From assembly GCA_004369045.1 (NCBI GenBank), contig ML213510.1:818736-882735 (forward strand): a stretch of 64,000 nucleotides of DNA, given 5' to 3'. The translations under genes and the position numbers were made by a program. Positions 55,714 through 64,000 of this stretch are shown here, piece by piece; within the stretch, counting starts at the first letter, position 1, and the number at the start of each line of letters is the position of its first letter. Source of the DNA: Heliocybe sulcata. Taxonomy: Eukaryota > Basidiomycota > Agaricomycetes > Gloeophyllales > Gloeophyllaceae. The notes under the pieces are model-generated. The model did not search any database. It saw only the letters and a list, made by a program, of their open reading frames with translations, and was not told where the DNA came from.

Positions 55714-58700
55714 ATGCCCAAGAGTCTTCCCACTAGCTCTCGGATCACTAAGTCCAGACCAGATGTGAACGCAAAAAAGTACCGATGCTACGAAGGCTGT
55801 ACAAGGTGCAACGGCGAGTTGGTCACCCGGGGAACCAAAGAGCGTCACGAGCGGGAGCGACGTAAGGCAAACTCTCTGGCGGTAGCTCGAGGACGAGGGA
55901 GAGGATTGTTGGGATCTGTTATTTCTCGAGCAAAGAGTCTCGGTAGGGGAGCCTCCTTGAAGCTGAAGTCAAAGACCGGGCCCTCCGCTTTCCCTCAACT
56001 CGACAATCACAACTTCTCTGTTACGCAAGTCGATACACCCATGGAGGATGCAGCTGGTCCCACCCAAGCTGTGAGTGCATCGAACATCGACCCCGCTGAG
56101 GTGCCATATGCGGTAAGTCTTCAGTGCTGCGCATATATACCCATTCAAATTTATTGACCAGCTCCGGTTGACAGGACATGATGGACGTATGTACGGATGA
56201 CAATACTGCACGAACTCCGGAGCCCGAGCCTCAGGATAACAAGTCTGAAATCGTACAAGATGATCCTATGCGCTCTGTCACTGCTTCACCCCATGACAGT
56301 CACCAGTTTGATGACCCACCTTCCCCGGCCCCTTCTCACCACTCCATCTCACCCGCACCTCGCCCTCCCTCCCCTTGCCGCTCTATTACCCCTGCACCTC
56401 GCCGCTCCACACGGCGCTCAGCTAAGCGAGTTATAAAAGAAGTTATGACATTACGAGAGAAGCAGGAGCAGCTCGAGCAGGAGCAGCTTGAGCAGGAGCA
56501 ATCACAGCTCAATGATGATCTGCAGCTGGGTCTCTATGACGATCCAGATGATGGAGATGAGCTACAACTCGAGCTTGCAGCTGCGCTCGAGAGTGAAGAG
56601 CGTCCGGTGTCTCCTGCCAGTGACCACTCTCCACTCTCTGCTGCTCCGGATTCCATTTCTCGGGACGATATTAGATCTCTTCCACCACGACCATCACCTG
56701 CTGATGCCTATGCAAACTCTCACAGCCACTGGTTTGTGCGGCTGGTCCTCTTGCTCGTTATACACCTTCAAACTGTGCATCATGTCACGTTTCATGCATG
56801 CACAATCATTCTCTTCACTCTCCGCTCCATCTTCATTTGTATGGGCGCTCTCTATGACGATGATCCTATGCCAACAACTTATCAGAAAGTTATACGTGAC
56901 ATGGGTCTTGAAGATCGATTCGGTATCCATCCAGCATGCCCAGACTGCCACTGCCTCTTCAGCCCCGACCTCCCTGCCAACGCCAAGTGTCCTGGCTGTA
57001 ACACAGCGCTTTTTATGTCCAGACACACTGGTATTCTTCGACGCCTCTGGAATAAGGTTACACGTAATGCTAATCGCAAGCCGCCTCCCGCCAAAGCAGT
57101 TCCTCTTGCGACGTTATCTAGCCTGCTGGCGGACTTCCTCGAGGATGAGGAGATGGAGACAGCCTGTGACCAGTGGCTCGATCATGTCCACGAGCCTGGC
57201 AGATACACGAATAGACTCGATGGTGAGGTTGCGCGTACGGTCAAGGATAAGAATGGCAATCTCTTCTTCTCTCAGCCATCTCACACCGAAGAGAATGAGC
57301 TCCATATCCCAGTCGACTTTAGCGCCGATTGGTAAGCTGTCGCTGCATATATGCATTGTTCTCAAAGAGCTGATCTTGTCGAAGGTTCAATCAAAATAGC
57401 TCCAACTTTGCCGGGAGCCATTCCTCCGGTATGATGTCCTCTACTGTTGCGAGTTTACCTCCAGAGCTACGGTGAGATCCTCCATTTTCCGCAAGATCCC
57501 TAACTGAATATATGCACCGTATCAGCTACCAGACTAGGAACTTACTTGTTCCTGTTGCCCTTCCCGGTCCCACGGAGCCTACGGCAGAACAAATCCAGAG
57601 TTATCTGAAATTTCTTGTCGATGATCTTGAGCTGCTATACGGAGATGGTGTACGTATCAAGACCGCCAAACATCCTGACGGTGAGTATATGCATTCCTTT
57701 CATGATCTGAGCCTTGTACTTAATCTGCTTAGGTCGACTCGTTCACGTTTTCCTCATGGCGATCGTCTGCGACCATCCGGCCATGTGCAAGATATGCGGC
57801 TTCGCTGATCATGCTCACCGCAAGGCACCATGCACAAAATGTCATGTGCCTCACGATGAGCTATTCTCGGAGAAGTCTCTCCGAAATGGTGAGTAAAATC
57901 CCATTTCTTTAATACTGTTTCTGATGTACCTGCAGAGTATACTCCCAGGGATGGTGAAGACCACAAGGCTCGATGCTGGCGATGGAAGCAGCTATCCACG
58001 CAAGAAGAACGAGATGGATGGTTCCAGCATTTCAGTGCCCGTTGGACCGAGTTTGCAAGACTTCCATACTTCGACCTCGTACGTTTCACGCTCATCGACC
58101 CGATGCATAACATTCTCCTGGGTCTTGCAAAGAACCAGTGGTACGCTCGTTGGATTAAAACAAAGGCATTGCGGGCTCCCACCGGCAAGTCTGAGCACGA
58201 GATCGGCATGCTACATGAGTTCCTGGAGACGGTAAGTCATTCTGAGCTCGATTAATATCAATCTGACATGGCGGTAGGTGGAATCTCCCCTTTGGGCTGG
58301 ACGCCTGCCACTGTGGATGGGCGAGCCCGCTGGTGGGTCGCTTACAGCTGATGAATACAAGTTTTCTACGACGAGTGTTCTCCCAATCATTGTGAGCCCT
58401 ATATTCTGTTGTATCTCATCCACTACCAACTACTATAATACATTAGATCCCTATCATATGGGATGTATACCTCGAGTCAGCTGTTGCAGCTGTTGGTGCA
58501 GCGAGGGAACGCTACGAAGAAGAGATGGAGGACTATAAGCAAAATATCAAACTCTGGGAAGCACGTGAAGCTCGTCGGAAGAAGAAAGTGCAGGAGAGAG
58601 GCAAGACGACTCCCAAAACGTCCAGCAAAAAGGATCCCAAGCCTACTCCACCAGCAGAGCCCGAGCAGCGTCTGCATGAAGAGGAGCCCGATATGTTCCT

Positions 58701-60079
58701 CAAATTTGCAACGTCCCTCAAGGTCTTACTCGGGCGCTCCATCGATGAGCGCGGTATTGCTCGTGCACTCAGCCTCCTTCAAGACTACCTTCTCCAGTAC
58801 CGACAGGTGAGTCTCTCTTTACTCGAGTACTTGACTTTGTGCTGACATGAACACACCGGTGCAGCTGTATGGTGAAGGTACTATGAAGCCGAACCACCAC
58901 TGGGTGGTTCACCAGCCTGACCAGATACGGGACTATGGTCCCGTATATGCATTCTGGCTCTTCCTGACCGAGTGGCTCAACAAGACAATGAAGAACTATC
59001 ACACCAATCACCACACCGGCGGGCAGATGGAGGTTACCCTGATGTGCTCATTCGGGCGTGAAAAGCGTGCACGCGCACTGGTAAGTAGGCAGCTACTTGT
59101 TCGTTTATTGTATTCCTATTGATGGTACTCATAAGGTTGCTGCTGTCGCCGCAAACCCTGCAAATCGCGCTGAGCGAGACATATCAAATCGCATGCTCTC
59201 ACGGAACAACGAAGACCGCGGCACTGTCGAAGCGGCTGCTTCCAGCTCAGTTTTGCAGTCTCATCTTGAACACGCAGCTGTTGATGATGGTGTGTGCCTC
59301 CTTTCACTCGGCGGAGCCACATATCATGCTTACCCATACGGTACTGTAGCGATGACCATCTTGCGCATACAAACGGGTCCACCTGTCACAAGGACAGGTC
59401 AAAAGCTCCCCGATACTGCTGTGCGCCATCTCCACGACTACTACAACAGCTCTGGTGACCCCCGTGTCTACTTTCCAACAACTCGCAATCCGCTACCTGG
59501 CACCCGTGTCATATTGACTAGAGCAGTCTTCTATGAATATGCTCTCTTGGATGGCCGACGAATTGTGCCGACTTCAAGAAACCTGCGCCAGACTGTGGGC
59601 TCTTCAATAGTGAAAGCTGTTATCAATGGCGGCACATACGGCGGTGAGGTCATCTCGATCTTTCATCACCAGCAGAGTGGCATTGATGATGCCACGCTCT
59701 GGGCTGAAATACAGTGGATGAAAAGGCTCGACTATATCCCAACCGAGAGAGATTACTGGAGCAACTAGTAAGTTATACGCATCACCACTTGCTTGACGAT
59801 GCTCATATCTCACCAGTCCAGAGCTAGAGGTGGAATGTTGGGAACTAGGGAAGTATGTCGAGGACTCCGAGGATGATGTTAGTGTCCCGCCGCGCTATGT
59901 CCCTTTCTCGTCGATCCGCTGCCAGCTTCTCCGTGGTCAATACGAGCATGTCGAGCCGGAGATGTGGATCACCACTGCGCTGGAGCGCGTAAGTCAAGGC
60001 TCCACTAAGTTGTGATTGCTCTCGCTGACTTCGTCTCCTCCAGCACCCAACGGCATTCTTTGACTTAGATGAGGACTAG
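55714..60079 (+). CDS. Plavaka-type (tnp2-like, CACTA superfamily) transposase
   Basis: Catalyses cut-and-paste movement of the surrounding element. The ATG at 55714 follows a CCTATAAAC box. About a dozen short introns interrupt it. The N-terminus has a Cys cluster (YRCYEGCTRCNG) and basic repeats, then a Pro/Ser and Gln/Glu-rich linker, and a four-Cys zinc motif (CPDCHCLF, CPGCNTALF) near 56,940-57,010. The RNase H-like core holds VCDHPAMCKICGF with CTKCHVPHD near 57,760-57,860, and LIDPMHNILLGLAKNQWY near 58,090-58,130, with the later MKPNHHWVVHQPDQIRDYGP block near 58,890. The final exon ends HPTAFFDLDED at 60,079. No stop or frameshift was noticed, so the copy may be intact. Confidence 0.82.
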
Positions 60080-60567
60080 TATGATACAAATCTCACCTCG
60101 ATGAATGTGATGTCGGTAATCTTGGAGCGCAAATCAATGCCGTGGTATGCATGTCATATAATTACTCGGCTTCTACATGATTCTACGACAGCTGCATAAA
60201 TATGTACGGTCCATGGGTCTGAGCAAAAACAACCGGGATATTCGACCTTTCTTCTTCCGCCATCAATGGATCGCAAGTCTCGAAGTTTCCATGCGTGCAG
60301 CAAAGCGATCAACAACTATCAGCAAAACGGAAACGGAGCACATTAGTGGGGTTCAGCAGAGTAAGCAGGTGTAGTAGCGACTGTCTGAGTGACCAAGATA
60401 TAACAGCCTTTTCATAGCAGGTGCAGAGCAAGGTCGACAAGGGGTGCAGCAACGAGCAAAGCGGAGTAGTTCCACAGTTTAGAAAGCCTAATCTTGAAGT
60501 ACAGCAAAGGCCAAGGGCAAGACGATGGGCAGCATGAAGACTGAGACGAGCAGAGTGACCGAGGTGA
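60080..60567. other. Convergent 3' flanks inside the transposon
   Basis: Non-coding gap between the two transposon genes. A short plus-strand open frame near 60,177-60,374 lacks any other support. Confidence 0.4.
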
Positions 60568-63407
60568 TCAGCGGCGAGTGATCTTTTCATATTCTTGTTC
60601 GTCATGGTTTTCAGAGGTGTCATCCGAGGAATCAGAGCTCTGTGTCTCCTCGCTGGAAGACGTTGGCGAGATATGACGGCGCTTACTTGTTCCGACTGTC
60701 GAGTCGCAAGGACTACGCTTGCGGGTACCGAGTCCAGGTTTCTGGCGATCTGAGTCGGATTCAATGAGATCGGGGCGGCCCATATCCATATCAAACTGGT
60801 CCTCGGAGTCGACAGAAGTTTCCGAGGTGGTGGATCCTGTACTGTTGTCGTCACCAGATGCCCTGTCATCTGCAAGGGACGAACCAGACGTGGATGTCGT
60901 CGGGACAGCTGGTGAGTTCAAGCGAGATGGTGAGAGTCCAGCAAGTGGCAGGGAGGACACTCGAGTGTCGCCTAGCACATCCTCGTGTTCCGGATGACCC
61001 TCTCGACGCTCATGGCTTGCCTCACTCTCATAGAGTTCTTCCATTCCTCGGTCATCGGATGCCTGACGCTGTCCTCCACGAGCTTGAATGTCTTCTGCTA
61101 CTGGTCATAAGTACCTCTACATTATTTGGAGATACTTCCACTCACGATTATCTTGTCCATCATCATCACTAGATTCCTCACCATCATTTGGAATATCCTC
61201 CCAACCAGGCGGATTGCCGTGCTCAAACCAATCACTAACATGGTCAATGTAAGTCCTGCGGTGCTCATCCCACCAACGTCGCGAAATCATGAGGTTGTAT
61301 GGGGTTATCACTGGAGGGGCATTGGAGACATGGTCTGTGGTATCGACACGAATTCCGGTGAAGCGCTGCCTCTGTTGATCGGTGGCGAGCTCCCACCACA
61401 GCTTCTCTAGGTCTCCGATGAGTTCTGAATGCTGGCAGTGACGGTACGTATCAGTCGATGCTCAATAATCATGAAATATGACTACCCACCGTCTGCGAAG
61501 CCCAGCCAGAACGAACTCGTTCCCAGAGCTTCAGCTTACCGAAGCGCTGTTCAGTCATTCCTGGAGCATCATGAGGCATCCCTGCCGCACGTCCCAAGCG
61601 CTCCCTGAACGCTTGCTTCGTCTCCCCACTCCCCTTCTCTGGGCTCGATACATAGATGGGGATCCAGTCGACTTCCAGCATTGGCCGTGGGTCGCGCCCA
61701 TGCTGCTTCTGATACTCAGGTGCAACTCCACGCAGGCGGTGGCAGTCCTATAGGCTCGTCAGTCATCTAGTTCTTCCGAGAGTTGCAGGTTTGCTTACTG
61801 CGACACAACGTGCTAAACGGCGTGATGTAGCCTGATTAGCACATCTTTTCTCCCCTTTCAGTGTATCCCTGTCTGCCTGCGCTTGAACTTTGAAGCCATC
61901 CCAGGCTTTCTTCACCAAAGCCCGAATTGTCTGTGCATTGAAGTAGACGTCGGGATCCTGAAGTTCATCCTCTCTCGAGTCGAAATCCTGCATCCTATCA
62001 GCATTGGTACGTCAGCATTATCTTCTGCTGCATCTACCTTGAGTTCTTCCATAAGGAGCTCTGCTGTACGGTCAAAGATCTCACGGTTAACAGGGTGGTT
62101 CGCGTTTTTGGTGAAGTCGGGGGTGAAGTACTCCTCCCCAGGTGCTGGACCATCTCTGATGTCGTCAACTGCAGGCCATGGTGTGCTTTCCTGGACACCG
62201 CAGATGTTGCGAAACATGCAACGAGTTCTGGTCTATGATCATACAGGTTTGTACAGGTTCTCTGACTGATGATAGCAGTACTCACTGCTAGAATGAGCTT
62301 CGCAGCCCGTCGACTCTCGCTAAGCTGCTCAGAAGGCTGAGTCAGTTCTTTCCAGCGCGTGAACAAGGGACCTTCGCTATCACTATCACGGCACTGCGGT
62401 TGCGTGCGACCAGCTGCGAGATCGCGGATACGACGAGTCTTGCCTGCATTGTGACGGCCTTGTTTCGGGCGCTGGGGTCGCCGTTCACGATATTCGGTCT
62501 CCGAGAGGCATGGGGATTGTGAAGGACGAGAAGGTGCGCATTGACTAGTTTGCCGATTGTGCGTGTTGTGATAGCCTTGCTGATCGCTATAAGACTCCTC
62601 GTAGCGCCGGCGTTTCCAGGTGCCACTGGTGGGCCTGCCTGGCTCCGGGAGATCCTCATCAGAATCTTCACGGTAGTGCTTGCCTGTGTTGCGTGAAGGG
62701 CCTGGCCTGATAAGCAAGGGAGGTGAGTATAATTGTATATTATATGGTATGAGCATATACTCACCTGTTGTTGTGTTCTTGGTCCCATTCGCGGTCCCAT
62801 TCGCGGTCTTGTTGACGGTTGCGCTCATGTTCATGTTCACGGTTGCTCGGATGCTCACGTGCCTGAGGAACCCGGCCACGCGCTTGGATGTGTTCACGCT
62901 GGCGCTTGCGGTGCAGCTCTTCATTATCGCGCCCGGGGTGTGAATGGCTACGATTGCTATAATCCGGATATCTGTCAACAAAGCTGAGGATATGTTATAC
63001 TGCGACTTACTTAGAGCTTTGGCAACCTCCTCTCCAATTTTGCTGATCACCAAGCTGCGGGCGACTACCAGGCGGTTGGCGACTTCTTGTTACTGACGGC
63101 CTAGCTTCTATCAGCGGCAGGTTCTCGGTTGCTTATCTGACGACAGAACTTACTGGCGGTCCGCCTCAAGTAGCCGAGGATCAATGACAGATTGATAGGG
63201 CACCCCGTTGGGCCCATCCCGGGAAGAGTCATGAGGACGGGCAGCCCGGGATTGATTATCGAGGACGGCTTGCTGCAGGCTCCGAGGTAAGCTGTTCCAT
63301 GTCTGTTCAGGAAACCCTTCTGGACGTCGAGGACGACGTTCCTCCGCCATGAGCAGGCCTGGAGGGGAAGGAACGAGAAGAGCAACACGTTGAGAAGAGG
63401 GACGCAT
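60568..63407 (-). CDS. Second gene of the Plavaka-like element, unknown function
   Basis: From an ATG at 63407 (or 63350, MAEERRPRRPEGFPEQTW) about eight exons can be followed to 60568. The protein starts with EQTWNSLPRSLQQAVLDNQ, has a long Arg/Glu-rich stretch near 62,780-62,930 (REWDREWDQEHNN type), a basic Arg/Ser-rich exon near 62,300-62,700, then a helical part (IFDRTAELLMEELKVDA; TIRALVKKAWDGFKVQA), a Trp-rich block (WERVRSGWASQ; ISRRWWDEHRRTYIDHV) and a Ser/Asp-rich C-terminus with KRRHISPT. I know no enzyme family for it. Companion genes of this kind in CACTA elements often bind the element ends; that is inference. Confidence 0.6.
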
Positions 63408-63694
63408 CGCGAAGCAGAGGATTTCAAGGGCGCGTCAGGGTCGGGCAAGCGTGTATTATTAGATTTAATATGATTTATGATTTCATTGCGCATCATCCTG
63501 TCCGATGGTCAACTATATGAGGTATTCTGGGCTAGATCTGATGCGAACAGCTGAGATAGGCAGACCTATTCATAGGATGTCTATCTTATCATAGATTAGA
63601 TAGTCATGCATTGATTAGATGGGATACTGAGCGGCTGAGCAGCTCTGACTCTGTGGAAAACTCAGGCTTACTCAGCCTTGTTCGAGCAGGCGGC

Positions 63695-63733
63695 CTAGAC
63701 TCGCCTATTCAGGCCACGAACAGGCGAGCCTAG
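63695..63733. repeat. Imperfect hairpin near the right end of the Plavaka-like element
   Basis: 16-bp arms CTAGACTCGCCTATTC and GAACAGGCGAGCCTAG pair at 14 of 16 positions around a 7-nt loop. Related sequence on the left at about 55,333-55,355 supports a role as subterminal transposase-binding repeat. Confidence 0.6.
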
Positions 63734-63767
63734 AACGCAGTGATCGAAAATATCCAATCCAGGGGAC

Positions 63768-63956
63768 AAGCTCGAGTCCGGCGAGGAGACCATTAGGTCA
63801 TCCCAGAGAGATAGCAAGCAGCAGCAGAACGGGATCAGGGATCTTGAGAGCAAGATAGCAGATGTAGAGAGCGAAAACAATGCACTGAAGGACGCCATCC
63901 ATAGAGCGAAAAGCTGCATCAAAGGTCTCGAAGGCCAGCTATCCAAACATATTCAG
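63768..63956 (+). CDS. Exon of a coiled-coil protein, gene continues beyond the window
   Basis: After a possible acceptor (ATCCAG) an open stretch of about 63 codons is strongly heptad-like (IRDLESKIADVESENN, then IHRAKSCIKGLEGQLS) and ends at a donor-like CAG/GTGACG near 63,957. No upstream exon is seen, because the transposon lies directly to the left, so the gene start may have been separated from it by the insertion or lie elsewhere. The family is not recognisable from this piece. Confidence 0.4.
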
Positions 63957-64000
63957 GTGACGAAGAGATGCAAAATCAGCTTGAGCTTGCGGAACAGAGT

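Larger units (their letters stand above)
55310..63735 (+). mobile_element. Plavaka/CACTA-like DNA transposon with two convergent genes
   Basis: A transposase gene (+) and a second gene (-) converge at 60,080-60,567. Short related repeats lie at both sides: CTAGACGAGCTTGAACAGGCG at about 55,333 on the left, and CTAGACTCGCCTATTC with GAACAGGCGAGCCTAG at 63,695-63,733 on the right. Subterminal repeats of this type are usual for CACTA-superfamily elements. I could not define exact termini or a 3-bp target duplication. Family assignment rests on the transposase; limits are approximate. Confidence 0.65.

Noticed and set aside
1-64000. CRISPR arrays, bacterial operons, riboswitches
   Set aside because: The gene structure is plainly eukaryotic, and no regularly spaced repeat array with spacers was found.

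Overview
This is a nuclear segment from a fungus, almost certainly a mushroom-forming basidiomycete (Agaricomycetes). Protein-coding genes are cut by many short (about 45-60 bp) GT-AG introns and lie close together on both strands. The families are fungal housekeeping ones (ARG7/ArgJ ornithine acetyltransferase, DAP3/Rsm23, Hse1, an Mms2-type ubiquitin E2 variant, a TMEM16 protein) plus families expanded in wood- and litter-decay fungi (GH71 glucanase, A1 aspartic peptidase, secreted histidine acid phosphatases, BTB/POZ proteins). No bacterial, organellar or CRISPR features were seen. Exon limits come from reading frame continuity and splice signals only; no alignment was run.

Positions 1-30,600 are a conventional gene-rich block: a secreted histidine acid phosphatase cut by the window edge (+), an uncharacterised conserved protein (-), a TMEM16/anoctamin membrane protein (-), mitochondrial ribosomal DAP3 (+), an uncharacterised N-terminally anchored protein (-), ARG7 (-), a small relic of a VPS18 gene (+), a second phosphatase (-) with the same exon pattern as the first, a weak gene candidate (+), a GH71 alpha-1,3-glucanase (-), HSE1 (-) sharing a short promoter with an MMS2-like gene (+), a secreted aspartic peptidase (-) and an M20 carboxypeptidase S-like enzyme (+).

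Positions 30,600-53,730 are accessory. Two BTB paralogues in the same orientation flank a 19.5 kb stretch (about 32,547-52,031) whose two ends are inverted copies of a GTCGGGT-rich sequence beginning TAAAGTTGCC, with similar 8-bp neighbours on each side. Inside lie a Helitron (Rep/helicase plus a USP-like protease, minus strand), a many-exon acidic protein of unknown function (-), a decayed member of a basidiomycete family carrying a GDIVEV motif (+), an apparently intact TET/JBP-type 2-oxoglutarate dioxygenase gene of 680 codons (+), and a reading frame of 303 sense codons interrupted once by UGA in the UGA-CUA readthrough context (+). TET/JBP enzymes oxidise 5-methylcytosine and are known to be amplified with transposons in mushrooms, so this insert is the most interesting part of the window.

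Positions 53,730-64,000 are mostly a Plavaka/CACTA-like DNA transposon: a long multi-exon transposase (+) converging on a second gene (-), with short inverted repeats near the right end. A coiled-coil-encoding exon follows at the window edge.
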